A DNA stretch of 64,000 bases, taken from the NCBI RefSeq assembly GCF_031085175.1, contig NZ_JAVHUY010000006.1, positions 62,001 through 126,000 on the forward strand, given 5' to 3'. Shown here piece after piece: positions 31,292 through 39,842 of the stretch. How positions within the stretch are numbered: the first letter of the stretch is position 1; every line of letters starts with the position of its first letter. Source of the stretch: Phytohabitans maris (lineage in GTDB: Bacteria > Actinomycetota > Actinomycetes > Mycobacteriales > Micromonosporaceae). The position numbers and the translations under genes were made by a program. The notes under the pieces were generated by a model. It was not told the DNA's origin. It saw only the letters and a list, made by a program, of their open reading frames with translations, and did no database searches.

Positions 31292-31623
31292 GGCTCGCCC
31301 TTCAGGGTGCGGAACGCGGCGTGCAGCTCGTCCCAGTCGCGGCTCAGCGTGTGGGCGAGCTCCTCACCGAGGTCGCTGGTGCGGTAGAACTTTCGCGGCC
31401 GGGACTCGTCGGTATTCCAATCGCTGGTGAGCAGGCCCTGCTTTTCCAGCCGGCGGAGCAGCGGATACAGCGTGTTGGCATCCACGGCGAAGCCGCTGCG
31501 CTCCAGCAGGTCGAGCAGGGCGTAGCCGTAGTTGGGCTTGCGCAGGATCAGCAGGCAGGCGAGCACGACGGTGCCGCGACGCAGCTCCTGCAGGTGCGTC
31601 GAGAGCAGTTCGTCGTCGAGCAT
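31288..31623 (-). CDS. PadR-family transcriptional regulator
   Basis: A 111-residue winged-helix regulator with family landmarks RGTVVLACLLILRKPNYGYALLDLLE, VDANTLYPLLRRLEKQGLL and the wing SRPRKFYRTSDLGEEL. It lacks a long C-terminal domain (PadR-s2 type). It leads the operon with the HAAS and MDR genes. A palindrome TGTGTG-C-CACACA lies 15 bp upstream of its start and is the probable operator. Its ribosome site is poor. Confidence 0.93.
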   Translation of the reverse strand: MLDDELLSTHLQELRRGTVVLACLLILRKPNYGYALLDLLERSGFAVDANTLYPLLRRLEKQGLLTSDWNTDESRPRKFYRTSDLGEELAHTLSRDWDELHAAFRTLKGEP

Positions 31624-31637
31624 GCGTCACACGGTAC

Positions 31638-31650
31638 TGTGTGCCACACA
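31638..31650. promoter_or_regulatory. Candidate PadR operator
   Basis: TGTGTG-C-CACACA, a perfect 6-bp palindrome with one central base, lies in the 71-bp space between the PadR start and the CadD-like stop. It would overlap the PadR promoter. Inferred from symmetry and position. Confidence 0.45.
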
Positions 31651-31694
31651 CTATCGCAAGACGCACATCATCCGGCTCGTCATCATCCGGCTCG

Positions 31695-32291
31695 TCAGAA
31701 GAGGAGGCCGGACTCCAGGACGATCACCGTGCCGATGAGGACGAAGACTCCCGGGACCAGCCAGTGGCCGTAGCCGCGGACCAGCGCGACGACCCGCCCG
31801 TGCGAGCCCAGCCAGGAGCCCGCCGCGCACCAGGCGGCCACCAGCACCGCGAAGACCGCCACCGTCACCAGGCTCGCGGTCAGGCCGATCGTGCGGAGCA
31901 TCGGCGTGTACACGGAGATGTTGTCGGCGCCGTTCGCGATCGTCACCGCGGCGACCGACCAGGGGCCGCCGGCGACCACGGGCGGCTCCTCACCGCCGGA
32001 GGACCGGGAGCGGAGCGCGGCGACCAGCCCGCGCACGCCGAGGGCGATCGGCACCAGGCCGAGCAGCCCCACCCAGCGGTCGGGCACGACCGTCAGGCCC
32101 AGCGCGGCGGCGGCCGACACGGCGACGAGCGCCGCGATGCCCGCGTACTGGCCGGCCCAGACGTGCCACACCTTCGGCTTGCCGCCGGCGCGGGCGGAGA
32201 GGAAGAGCACGGTCAGGACGATCAGGTCGTCTACGTTGGTGCCCGCGAAGACGCCCGCGGCGGCGCCCACCGTCCCGAGCGGCCCAGCCAT
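31695..32291 (-). CDS. CadD-family cadmium resistance transporter-like protein
   Basis: A 198-residue membrane protein of the CadD (LysE superfamily) type. The family motifs GVFAGTNVDDLIVLTVLFLS at the N-terminus and VAAVTIANGADNISVYTPML in the middle are both present. They are separated by a short cytoplasmic loop (RSRSSGGEEPP), with about six helices in all. Relatives export cadmium or other cations, but many actinobacterial members are uncharacterised. The start is the ATG at 32291, which begins the first family motif cleanly; the longer frame adds a Pro/Arg-rich leader. It follows the GH30 gene in the same direction with two hairpins between them, so it is probably independently transcribed. 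Confidence 0.88.
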   Translation of the reverse strand: MAGPLGTVGAAAGVFAGTNVDDLIVLTVLFLSARAGGKPKVWHVWAGQYAGIAALVAVSAAAALGLTVVPDRWVGLLGLVPIALGVRGLVAALRSRSSGGEEPPVVAGGPWSVAAVTIANGADNISVYTPMLRTIGLTASLVTVAVFAVLVAAWCAAGSWLGSHGRVVALVRGYGHWLVPGVFVLIGTVIVLESGLLF

Positions 32292-32384
32292 GATCGAGCC
32301 AGCGTACACAGTGGGAGCCGGCACCCCGGGTGGCGCCGGCTCCCGGGTGGGCGTGCGCCGGTCGCCGCGCCGGTGCACGCCCCG

Positions 32385-32410
32385 GGGCCGCCGCCGAGGA
32401 GCGGCGGCCC
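32385..32410 (-). terminator. Terminator hairpin after GH30 gene
   Basis: Perfect 10-bp arms GGGCCGCCGC and GCGGCGGCCC enclose a 6-nt loop 18 bp after the GH30 stop. A second hairpin (32313-32344, arms GGGAGCCGGC/GCCGGCTCCC) lies further downstream. Confidence 0.65.
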
Positions 32411-32427
32411 GCCAATCGAGGTACCTC

Positions 32428-34299
32428 TCAGGCGGGTGCGTTCCACTTCTGGTTGGCCGCGCCGGTGCAGGTCCAGATCTGCAGCCGGGTGCCGTCGGCC
32501 GAGTTGTTGCCGGTGACGTCCAGGCACTTGTTGGCGTACACGCTGGTCAGGTCGCGCCCGGCCGTGTACGTCCACTGCTGCGAGGCGCCGCCGTGGCAGT
32601 CCCACAGGTGGGTCTGCGCGCCGTCGGCCGTGCTCGGGCCGGCGATGTCCAGGCACTTGCCCAGCGCGCGGATCGTGCCGTCGGTGCCGCGGGTCCATTG
32701 CTGCGCGGCGGTGCCGTTGCAGGCGTAGAGCTGGACCGCCGCGCCGTTCGCGGTCGAGGCGCCGGCCACGTCCACGCACTTGCCGGCGAGGCCGGTGATC
32801 TGGCCGGTGCTCCCGCCGCCACCGCCGCCGCCGGACTGGGTGCCGGTCCAGGTGAACGTCGCGGTGGTGCGGGCCGGCAGCGTGTACGTGAAGGACTGGT
32901 TGCCCCAGTTGACCCGGACCGACTGGGAACCGGTGCCTCCATTGTGGGCGATCAGCGCCTTGGAACCGTCGGTGTTGCGCCACGCCACGTTCTGCACGGC
33001 GGTGTTGTTGGAGTCGATCCGCTGCGCGCCCGGCCGCACGAACTTGGTCAGGTGGCCGGTCGTGTAGTACTCGATCGTGTTGTCCACCTGGCCGGCCCGA
33101 GACCCTCCCTCTTGGACGGTGACCAGGCCGGTGCAGGTGCCGCAGCCGCCGTTGTGCGGGCCCATGTTCTGGTTGAGCGCCAGGCTCCACTTCACCAGGC
33201 TGCCGCTCCAGTTACGCGCGTAGTTGACGATGTCGTTCAGGTCCTCGTTGTGCTGGTTGCCGACCCACGTGCCGCCGGAGTGCTCGGTGGAGAACTGGCG
33301 CACGTTCGGGTACTGGTTGCGCACCTGCGTGCCGACCGCCGGGTCGCCGAAGTAGCCGTGCCACGCGATGCCGCCGAAGAGCGGGTCGTTGCGGATCGCC
33401 GCGTCGGCGAGGATCCCCTGGCCGATCTGGCCGTAGTCGCCGTAGTTCCAGTCGTGCACCAGCACCTTGGTGGTGATGCCGGCGGCCCGGAACGCGGGGA
33501 AGAGGTGGTTCTTGGTGAGCTCGATCAGCCCGGAGGCGTTCCAGCTCATGCCGGGGTAGTTCATCGCGGTGGGGTTGCCGGCCTGGCAGCAGTTGGGCTC
33601 GTTCTGCACCGAGACGTAGTCGACCGGTACGCCCGCGGCCTGGTAGCTCTGCACGTACTTGACGAGGTACTGGGCGTACAACCCGTAGTACTCGGCGCGC
33701 AGCCACCCCATCTGGTCCATCCGGCCGTTGTCCTTCATCCAGCCGGGGGCGCTCCACGGCACGCCCTTGACCCGCAGCGCCGGGTTGATCTGCTTGGCCT
33801 GCTGGGTCAGCAGCCGCACGTTGGTGTCGTACCCGTTGGCGCCGAAGTCGTTCAGGTCGCAGCAGGTGTCGTCGAGCGAGACGTTGCCGGGGCGGGAGAG
33901 GTCGGAGGCGCCGATCGGGTTGCGGACGAACGACAGCCCGATGCCCTCGGTCGGGCTGAAGAGGCGGCGCATGACCGCGTCGCGGGTGGCCGCGCTGATC
34001 GGGCCGCCGCGGAAGAGGTACGCCGTCGTGTCGGTGATCGACGCGCCGCCGCCCTCGAAGGTCTGGTAGCGCACGTTCTCGTTCACGGTGATGGTCTGGT
34101 TGGCCGAGCCGCCGGCCGGCCCGAAGGCGATGGCCGCCTGCTGCTGCAGGCCGCGGGTGACGTTGCGGCCGCCGCTGTCGGAGGTGGTGGTGAGCCAGAC
34201 GTTGACCTGCTCGCCGGCGGCGTGCGCGGGTGGCGACAGGACGACGCCGGCAGCCGCGACCGCGAGAAGGGTGGCGGCGGCGGCGAGCGCTCTGGGCAT
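32428..34299 (-). CDS. Secreted GH30 glycosidase with C-terminal ricin-type CBM13
   Basis: A 623-residue secreted enzyme, probably an endo-beta-1,6-glucanase or glucosylceramidase-type beta-glycosidase. A Sec signal ends at AHA (about 28). GH30 catalytic domain: acid/base Glu234 in VSVQNEPN and nucleophile Glu339 in QFSTEHSGG, with the beta-side domain following (to about 480). A GGGGGGGS linker near 490 leads to a three-lobed ricin B lectin domain with repeats CVDVAG, CLDIAG and CLDVTG, each followed by a QxW motif. Its substrates are probably fungal beta-glucan. GGGAG precedes the ATG. A LacI regulator gene lies immediately upstream, same strand, and is its likely controller. Confidence 0.95.
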   Translation of the reverse strand: MPRALAAAATLLAVAAAGVVLSPPAHAAGEQVNVWLTTTSDSGGRNVTRGLQQQAAIAFGPAGGSANQTITVNENVRYQTFEGGGASITDTTAYLFRGGPISAATRDAVMRRLFSPTEGIGLSFVRNPIGASDLSRPGNVSLDDTCCDLNDFGANGYDTNVRLLTQQAKQINPALRVKGVPWSAPGWMKDNGRMDQMGWLRAEYYGLYAQYLVKYVQSYQAAGVPVDYVSVQNEPNCCQAGNPTAMNYPGMSWNASGLIELTKNHLFPAFRAAGITTKVLVHDWNYGDYGQIGQGILADAAIRNDPLFGGIAWHGYFGDPAVGTQVRNQYPNVRQFSTEHSGGTWVGNQHNEDLNDIVNYARNWSGSLVKWSLALNQNMGPHNGGCGTCTGLVTVQEGGSRAGQVDNTIEYYTTGHLTKFVRPGAQRIDSNNTAVQNVAWRNTDGSKALIAHNGGTGSQSVRVNWGNQSFTYTLPARTTATFTWTGTQSGGGGGGGSTGQITGLAGKCVDVAGASTANGAAVQLYACNGTAAQQWTRGTDGTIRALGKCLDIAGPSTADGAQTHLWDCHGGASQQWTYTAGRDLTSVYANKCLDVTGNNSADGTRLQIWTCTGAANQKWNAPA

Positions 34300-34505
34300 G
34301 AAGGGATCTCCCTCGCGTAGGGATCGTCTCGCCTGGCGGTTTCGCCAGGCGACGCCGGACATGGATGTGCGGCGTCAGACCCCCTCACCGTCCTTGGACG
34401 AGCGTGAACGGCGATGGCCTCGGGTGGGTCCAGCGCCCGCTGCCGCGCTCGACCCGGCGGGCGCGACGGCGGTAACGGAAATGAAACACCCACTTGGAAC
34501 GAGTG

Positions 34506-35543
34506 TCAATATGTAACGCCGGCCGGGCCGGTGGAGCCGCGGACCACGAGCTCGGTCGCGAGCTCGACGTGGAGAGCGTCCAGCTTGTGCGCGTCGAGCA
34601 GGCGGATCAGCAGGTTGACGGCCATCCGCCCCATCTCCTCCAGGGGCTGCCGCACGGTCGTCAGCATCGGCTGGGTGGCGCGGCTGACCTCGATGTCGTC
34701 GAAGCCGGCCACCGACAGGTCGTCCGGCACCCGCAGGCCGCGCTCGGCCGCCGCGCGGAGCGCGCCGACCGCCATCTTGTCGTTGAACGCGACCAGCGCG
34801 GTCGGCCGCTCGGCCAGGTCGAGCAGCTCGCGGGCGGCCCGGTAGCCGTGCTCGGTGGTCGGCTCCACCACGAACCGCACCAGCTCCGGCACCGGCAGTA
34901 CGCCGACGTCGGCCAGCGGCGCCACGTACCCGGCCTGGCGGTGGTCGGTGACCAGCCAGTGCCGCGGCCCGCCGATGATGCCGACCCGGCGGTGGCCGAG
35001 CTCGACCAGGTGGGTCATCAGGCGGCGGGCGCCGGCGAAGTGGGCGGCGGAGACCGCGGGCACGTCGCGCGGCGGCGGGGTGCGCGGGTCCACGACCACG
35101 AACGGGAAGCCCTGGTCGCGCAGGCGCTCCAGCTCCTGGCCCGGCTCCGGCGGGAGGATCAGGATGGCGCCGGACAGGGAGGTCCGGCCGGCCAGGCCGG
35201 GGAGGACCGCGGCGTGCTGGGCCGCCTCACCGGCGTTGAGCACCACCGGCCGGCCGTGCACCTCGAGCGTCTCGGCGACCGACGACACGATGATGCCGAA
35301 GTAGTCGGTCAGCACGTACGGGCAGCGCACGTAGACCGCGCCGCCGGCCGGCTCGGGGTCGGTGCGGCGTGGCACGTGCTGGCCGAGCCGGCCCATCGCG
35401 CGCAGCACGAGATCGCGGGTGTGCGGTGCGACATTGGCCCGACCGTTCATCACCCGGGACACCGTGGCGATGGACAGACCGGTCTCGGCCGCGATGTCGC
35501 GCACCGTGACGCGGGCACCGTGTGTTACGCCGCGTTGTTTCAT
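34506..35543 (-). CDS. LacI-family transcriptional regulator
   Basis: A 345-residue repressor. The N-terminal helix-turn-helix and hinge (VTVRDIAAETGLSIATVSRVMNGRANVAPHTRDLVLRAM, read in two parts) are canonical. The remainder is the periplasmic-binding-protein-like sensor domain with LSGAILILPP, GHRRVGIIGG, AFNDKMAVGALRAA and LSVAGFDDIEVS. It would bind a sugar released from the polysaccharide degraded by the GH30 enzyme encoded 206 bp downstream. The pectate lyase palindrome at 15129 is another possible target. Confidence 0.94.
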   Translation of the reverse strand: MKQRGVTHGARVTVRDIAAETGLSIATVSRVMNGRANVAPHTRDLVLRAMGRLGQHVPRRTDPEPAGGAVYVRCPYVLTDYFGIIVSSVAETLEVHGRPVVLNAGEAAQHAAVLPGLAGRTSLSGAILILPPEPGQELERLRDQGFPFVVVDPRTPPPRDVPAVSAAHFAGARRLMTHLVELGHRRVGIIGGPRHWLVTDHRQAGYVAPLADVGVLPVPELVRFVVEPTTEHGYRAARELLDLAERPTALVAFNDKMAVGALRAAAERGLRVPDDLSVAGFDDIEVSRATQPMLTTVRQPLEEMGRMAVNLLIRLLDAHKLDALHVELATELVVRGSTGPAGVTY

Positions 35544-35583
35544 GGTGGAACAGCATACCGGCCACGTGCGTCGATCCGCGCAC

Positions 35584-36708
35584 TCAGCGTTCGCGGGCGG
35601 CCTCGATCGGTACGACGTCGGCCAGGTCGGGCGCGGCCCGCGCGAGGTCGGGCGGCGGTGGCGCGAGGTCGGGCACCGCCGGGGCGAAGTCGGGCGCCGG
35701 TGGCATCGACTCCGGCACCAGCCGCGCGAGGGCGGGTACCGGCGGACGGGGCGGGCGCACGCCCAGTTCGAGGCTCCGCTCCCGCCACCAGGACGCGGAC
35801 TCCAGGCGGCTCAGCAGGATCCCCTCGCGCAGCGCCCACGGGCAGACGGTCACCTGCCGCAGCCCGAAGATGTCCATCGCGGTATGGGCGACGAGCGCGC
35901 CGGCCAGCGACTGGCGGGCGCGGGGCTTGCTGATCCCGGGCAGCCGGGCCCGCTCGGCGGCCGGCAGGCGGGCCAGGCGGGCGAGCTGGTCACGCAGGTC
36001 CTTGCGGCGCAGCAGGCGGGGTACGAGCGGGCCCTGCCGCCGGGGCGCCGCGCCGCAGAGCCGGGCCAGCTGGTGAAACGTGCGGGACGTGGCGACCGCG
36101 GTGTGCGGCCGCTTCCAGCACAGCCGCTCGGCGATCTCGCCCAGCTCCTGCCGCAGGTAGTCGCGGAGCGCCTTCACCTCGCGCCCGCTCGGCGGGTCCT
36201 CGCGCAGCCGCTCCCGGGTGAGCCGGCCGGCGCCGAGCGGCAGCGAGACCGCCGTCTCGGTCGTGACGTCGTGGCCGTACGCGACCTCGACCGAGCCGCC
36301 GCCGATGTCGAGCAGCAGCAGCGGCCCGGCCCGCCATCCCATCCACCGCCGGGCGGCCAGGAACGTCAGCTCCGCCTCCTCGACGCCGCTCAGCAGCCCG
36401 AGCGTCAGGCCGGAGCAGTCCCGTACGGTCGAGAGCACCTCGTCCCGGTTGGGCGCGTCGCGGACCACCGCCGTGGCGTACCCGAAGAGCTCGTGCACGC
36501 CCATCTCGCGGGCCTGCGCGACGGCGCCCGACACGGCCTTGGCCAGCCGCCCCACCGCGGCCGGGTCGAGCTGGCCGTCCGGGCCGACCCGCTCGGCGAG
36601 GCGGAGCTTGGTCTTGACCGCGCTGACCGGGATCGGCAGCCCGTCGCCCGCCTCCGCCACCAGCAGGTGGGCGGTGTTCGAGCCAACGTCGAGAACTCCG
36701 ATGCGCAT
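35584..36708 (-). CDS. Ppx/GppA family exopolyphosphatase / pppGpp phosphohydrolase
   Basis: A 374-residue ASKHA-fold phosphatase. Signatures are IGVLDVGSNTAHLLV (phosphate 1), YATAVVRDAPN and LLLLDIGGGSVEVAYG (phosphate 2). Family members hydrolyse polyphosphate or convert pppGpp to ppGpp. Actinomycetes usually carry two Ppx paralogues, one favouring short-chain polyphosphate. The last 30 residues form an odd low-complexity tail of Pro-Asp-Leu-Ala units (APDFAPAVPDLAPPPPDLAR) that is not part of the fold. The ATG at 36708 gives the normal start. A hairpin separates it from the upstream GT2 gene. Confidence 0.93.
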   Translation of the reverse strand: MRIGVLDVGSNTAHLLVAEAGDGLPIPVSAVKTKLRLAERVGPDGQLDPAAVGRLAKAVSGAVAQAREMGVHELFGYATAVVRDAPNRDEVLSTVRDCSGLTLGLLSGVEEAELTFLAARRWMGWRAGPLLLLDIGGGSVEVAYGHDVTTETAVSLPLGAGRLTRERLREDPPSGREVKALRDYLRQELGEIAERLCWKRPHTAVATSRTFHQLARLCGAAPRRQGPLVPRLLRRKDLRDQLARLARLPAAERARLPGISKPRARQSLAGALVAHTAMDIFGLRQVTVCPWALREGILLSRLESASWWRERSLELGVRPPRPPVPALARLVPESMPPAPDFAPAVPDLAPPPPDLARAAPDLADVVPIEAARER

Positions 36709-36721
36709 GGGCGTTGATACC

Positions 36722-36756
36722 CGGTGCCGGCCGCGCCAACCATCCGGCCGGCACCG
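36722..36756 (-). terminator. Terminator hairpin after GT2 gene
   Basis: Perfect 12-bp arms CGGTGCCGGCCG and CGGCCGGCACCG enclose an 11-nt loop, starting 12 bp after the GT2 stop at 36768 and ahead of the Ppx start. Confidence 0.75.
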
Positions 36757-36767
36757 ACCCGGCGCGC

Positions 36768-38078
36768 TCACCGGACGGTGAGGAGCGTCGCCTCCTCGTG
36801 CACGGTGGTCGCGACGTCGAAGCGGGCCTCGAGCATCCGCGCGGCGTACTCGACGTCCTCGACGAACGGCACCGGCAGCATCGACGCCGCGTCCGGCGCC
36901 GCGTGCGAGGCGACCAGTACGATCCGGTCGGCCTTGCGCAGCCCCTTGGTCACCAGCAGGCTGAGGTCGTCGGGCATGAGGCAGCGCCACAGGTCGATGT
37001 GGACGAACTGGGCGAACTGTCCGGTCCGGAAGTCGTGCAGCATCAGCCCCAGCCGGTGCCAGTTGGTCTCGTCGATCGGGGCGTCCTGGTCGAACGTGTG
37101 CGAGCCCGGGCCGAGCGGGAGGCGCGACACCCCGTACCCGGCGATCAGCGTGCGGTCGGTGAGCCCCGCGCGGACCTCGGCCGGCAGCACGGCGGGGCGC
37201 CCCAGCCCCGCCCGGCGGCAGGCGGCGACCGCGTCGGAGTAGAGCCGAACCCGCCCCATCACCTGCCCGAGCGTGGCCGGACTGTGCATCGCCTCGAAGT
37301 CGTAGCGCGGGTGCTTGCGGGCGATGTACCGGATGTTGTCGAGGGTGCCGAGCAGCTCGCCGGTCGGGCGGTAGTGCGGCATGTGGTACGCGATCGCCTC
37401 CGGGTCGCGGGCGAACAGGTCGGGCGGGCCGCCGTGGTGGTGGAAGACCCGGTAGAACAGCTCGCTGTCTTCCAGGCCCCACTTGACGATCGCCTCGTCG
37501 AAGCCGCCCACCGCGTCGAACGTCGCCTTGTCGACCGAGGCGTTGTGGGTGAAGCCGAGCAGCCACGGCGCGCGGGCGAAGTCGCGCCGGTGCTGCGGAT
37601 GCGCGGTGTGCCCGTCGCGCGGGTCGCCCCGGTACGCGTCGAGCATCGCCGGCGTGGGTGACTCGCCGCGCAGCAGCGCCCCGGCGGCGGCCCAGTCGAT
37701 GTCGAACCGCTCGCCGAGCAGCACCCCGGGACGGCCGCCGCGCCCCTCGTGGTACGCCGCGTGCCGCTCCAGCAGCGCCGGATGGGCCACCGTGTCGGCG
37801 TCGACGAACACCACGACATCGGCGCCGGCCCGGGCCGCTCCGGCGTTGCGCCCGGCCGAGCGGCCACGGTTGCGCTCGGCCCGCACGCAGGTGACGTTGA
37901 GCCGGTCGGCGTACTTGTCGACGGCGGGCGCCAGCGGCACCGGCGAGCCGTCGTCGTTGACGATCACCTCGAAGTCGGCGGCCGGCATGGTCTGCCGCGC
38001 CAGCCCGCCCAGCGTCAGGTCGAGCAGGGGAGCGTTGTTGTACGCGGGCACGACGACGCTCAGCCGGAACCGACCCAT
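36768..38078 (-). CDS. Soluble GT2-family glycosyltransferase
   Basis: A 436-residue GT-A fold enzyme with LSVVVPAYNNAPLLDLTLGGL, NDDGSP, RNRGRSAGRNAGAARAGADVVVFVDAD (donor-metal DxD, read as two parts) and FDEAIVKWGLEDSELFYR (catalytic base). No membrane helices are present. The C-terminal 130 residues form an extra domain (HTFDQDAPIDETNWHRLGLM, DDLSLLVTKGLRKADR) not found in short GT2 enzymes. It resembles chondroitin-synthase-type or mycofactocin-type GT2 proteins only in the catalytic core. Acceptor unknown. It is transcribed alone; a TetR regulator gene is divergent 190 bp away. Confidence 0.9.
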   Translation of the reverse strand: MGRFRLSVVVPAYNNAPLLDLTLGGLARQTMPAADFEVIVNDDGSPVPLAPAVDKYADRLNVTCVRAERNRGRSAGRNAGAARAGADVVVFVDADTVAHPALLERHAAYHEGRGGRPGVLLGERFDIDWAAAGALLRGESPTPAMLDAYRGDPRDGHTAHPQHRRDFARAPWLLGFTHNASVDKATFDAVGGFDEAIVKWGLEDSELFYRVFHHHGGPPDLFARDPEAIAYHMPHYRPTGELLGTLDNIRYIARKHPRYDFEAMHSPATLGQVMGRVRLYSDAVAACRRAGLGRPAVLPAEVRAGLTDRTLIAGYGVSRLPLGPGSHTFDQDAPIDETNWHRLGLMLHDFRTGQFAQFVHIDLWRCLMPDDLSLLVTKGLRKADRIVLVASHAAPDAASMLPVPFVEDVEYAARMLEARFDVATTVHEEATLLTVR

Positions 38079-38230
38079 GGTGCGCCCGCCCTTCCCGGTA
38101 GCCGTGTGCGCCAGTGATCGAGAGCCTAGGTTGGCGGACTCTAGGATCGGTCGGAATCCGGTCTGATCCGGCTGATCGCCGGGACCGGTCGCGGCTCCTC
38201 GCCGGACCGTGGTGACCACGTTATAGTGGC

Positions 38231-38260
38231 CCCAAATTTGGCGTTGCCTCAAGATTTGGG
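38231..38260. promoter_or_regulatory. Candidate TetR operator upstream of TetR gene
   Basis: CCCAAAT and ATTTGGG form 7-bp inverted arms 16 bp apart, and the left arm lies inside a perfect 10-bp palindrome CCAAATTTGG (38232-38241). The element ends 8 bp before the TetR ATG, so occupancy would block its expression. Confidence 0.5.
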
Positions 38261-38268
38261 CGAGGGCG

Positions 38269-38907
38269 ATGGGACTGCGCGAGCAGAAGAAGGAGCAGAC
38301 CCGGCGGCTGATCACCGAGACCGCCTGGCGGCTCTTCGCCGACCGGGGCTTCGACCGGGTCTCGGTGGCGGAGGTGGCGCGCGCGGCACAGGTGGCCGAG
38401 ACCACGGTGTTCAACTACTTCCGGACCAAGGAGGACCTCTTCTACTCCGGCCTGGAGGGGTTCGGCGCCGAGCTCGTCGACGCGGTGCGGCAGCGGGCGG
38501 CCGGGGAGTCCGCGCTGGCCGCGTTCCGCCGCTTCCTGCTCGGCGCCCAGGGGGTGCTCGCCCGGATCGCCGAGGGCGACGCGGAGGCGCTGGCCCGCGC
38601 CCGCTCGGTGATGGAGATGATCGCCCGCAGTCCTCGCCTGCGCGCCCGCGAGCAGGAGGCGCTCGCCCACATCACCGACGGCCTCGCCGACCTGCTGGCC
38701 CAGGAGACCGGCGCGGCCGGCGACGACCTCACCGCCCGCGTGGCGGCCAACGCCCTCGTGGGCGTCCATCGCACGCTCATCGAGTACGTGCGCCGCCGCG
38801 TCCTCGCCGACGACGGTGTGCGGCGCCTGGCGGACGACGTCCGCGTGCGCGCCGAGTCCGCCTTCGCCCTGCTGGAGCGCGGCCTGGGGGACTACGCGAC
38901 CCGCTGA
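38269..38907 (+). CDS. TetR-family transcriptional regulator
   Basis: A 212-residue regulator with the N-terminal helix-turn-helix EQTRRLITETAWRLFADRGF, VSVAEVARAAQVAETTVFNYFRTKEDLFY in the standard position (about 8-58). The ligand domain has no identifiable specificity. An overlapping AT-rich palindrome just upstream suggests autoregulation. The upstream divergent GT2 gene is the nearest candidate target. Downstream lies a three-copy 22-bp tandem repeat before the LPMO gene. Confidence 0.93.
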   Translation: MGLREQKKEQTRRLITETAWRLFADRGFDRVSVAEVARAAQVAETTVFNYFRTKEDLFYSGLEGFGAELVDAVRQRAAGESALAAFRRFLLGAQGVLARIAEGDAEALARARSVMEMIARSPRLRAREQEALAHITDGLADLLAQETGAAGDDLTARVAANALVGVHRTLIEYVRRRVLADDGVRRLADDVRVRAESAFALLERGLGDYATR

Positions 38908-38938
38908 CCGCCGTCGGCACGCCCGCCACTTCGCTGCC

Positions 38939-39004
38939 CGCTGCTCGCCGTCGGCGCGCCCGCTGCTCGCCGTCGGCGCGCCCGCTGCTCGCCGTCGGCG
39001 CGCG
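38939..39004. repeat. Tandem repeat, three 22-bp units
   Basis: Units beginning CGCTGCTCGCCGTCGGCG start at 38939, 38961 and 38983. The first two are identical and the third differs in its last base. The array lies between the TetR stop and the LPMO promoter and is not coding. Confidence 0.85.
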
Positions 39005-39047
39005 CATTAGCACACCCATCGAAATATTTGGTTAAGCCTATTTACTG

Positions 39048-39065
39048 TTAGGTTTGTTTACCTTA
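39048..39065. promoter_or_regulatory. Candidate operator in LPMO promoter
   Basis: TTAGGT-TTGTTT-ACCTTA is a near-perfect inverted repeat (AGGT/ACCT core) in a 60-bp AT-rich island that also contains GGTTAAGCC. Similar AT-rich elements precede secreted polysaccharide-degrading genes in actinomycetes. The regulator is unknown. Confidence 0.4.
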
Positions 39066-39114
39066 TGTTGATGGGCACCAACCCGAGCGGATCCCCCGAA
39101 ACAAGGAGGATTTC

Positions 39115-39828
39115 ATGCGAAGACGGATCACCCTCCCCCTCCTGACAGTCGCCGCGATCGTGGCCTCGTTCTTCGTGGCCATCTCGCCGGCGCAGGCGCA
39201 CGGGTACGTCTCCTCGCCGCCCAGCCGGCAGGCGATGTGCGCGCAGGGCCGGGTCGCCGACTGCGGCGACATCATCTACGAGCCGCAGAGCGTCGAGGCG
39301 CCCAAGGGCTCGATGCAGTGCAACGGTGGCGGCACCCGGTTCGCGGTGCTCAACGACAACAGCCGCAACTGGCCGACCACCTCCGTGGGCCAGAACGTGA
39401 CGTTCAGCTGGGTGCTCACCGCCCGGCACGCCACCAGCACCTGGGAGTACTTCGTCGGCGGTACGCGGATAGCCGTGTTCGACGACGGTGGACGCCAGCC
39501 GGCGGCGAACGTCTCGCACAACGTGAACCTGGGCGGGCGTACCGGCCGGATCACGGTGCTGGCCCGGTGGAACATCGCCGACACGATCAACGCGTTCTAC
39601 GCCTGCGTCGACCTGCAGGTCGGCGGGGGTGGCGGCAACCCACCGCCGACCACGCAGCCGCCCGCCCCCGCGTGCGGCAACGCGTGGAGCGCCACAGCGG
39701 TCTACACGGCCGGCGCGATCGTCTCCCACAACGGCCGCCGCTGGCAGGCCCAGTGGTGGACCCAGGGCGAGACCCCGGGTACGACCGGCGAGTGGGGCGT
39801 CTGGCGCGACCAGGGCGCCTGCGGCTGA
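39115..39828 (+). CDS. Secreted AA10 lytic polysaccharide monooxygenase with CBM5/12
   Basis: A 237-residue secreted copper enzyme that oxidatively cleaves chitin or cellulose. The signal ends at AQA, exposing His29 as the new N-terminus (HGYVSSPPSR). His29 and His105 (TARHATSTWEYF) form the copper-binding histidine brace. The catalytic domain runs to about residue 170. A GGGGGNPPPTTQPPAP linker then leads to a small CBM5/12 with WSATAVYTAGAIVSHNGRRW and QWWTQGETPG aromatic residues. That module favours chitin. AAGGAGG precedes the ATG. The domain order is typical of small chitin-active AA10 proteins. Confidence 0.96.
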   Translation: MRRRITLPLLTVAAIVASFFVAISPAQAHGYVSSPPSRQAMCAQGRVADCGDIIYEPQSVEAPKGSMQCNGGGTRFAVLNDNSRNWPTTSVGQNVTFSWVLTARHATSTWEYFVGGTRIAVFDDGGRQPAANVSHNVNLGGRTGRITVLARWNIADTINAFYACVDLQVGGGGGNPPPTTQPPAPACGNAWSATAVYTAGAIVSHNGRRWQAQWWTQGETPGTTGEWGVWRDQGACG

Positions 39829-39842
39829 AACCCGATCCCTCA

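Noticed and set aside
31667-31696. Two adjacent CATCATCCGGCTCGT copies between PadR and CadD-like genes
   Set aside because: Only two 15-bp copies, one running into the stop codon; too little to call an operator or repeat element.
31891-34320. A long plus-strand frame opposite the CadD-like and GH30 genes
   Set aside because: Antisense shadow; the minus strand carries the catalytic Glu motifs, ricin repeats and signal peptide.
34440-34505. Possible LacI operator ACACCCACTTGGAACGAGTGT upstream of GH30
   Set aside because: Only the outer ACAC/GTGT and a few inner bases are symmetric; weaker than the palindromes reported elsewhere.
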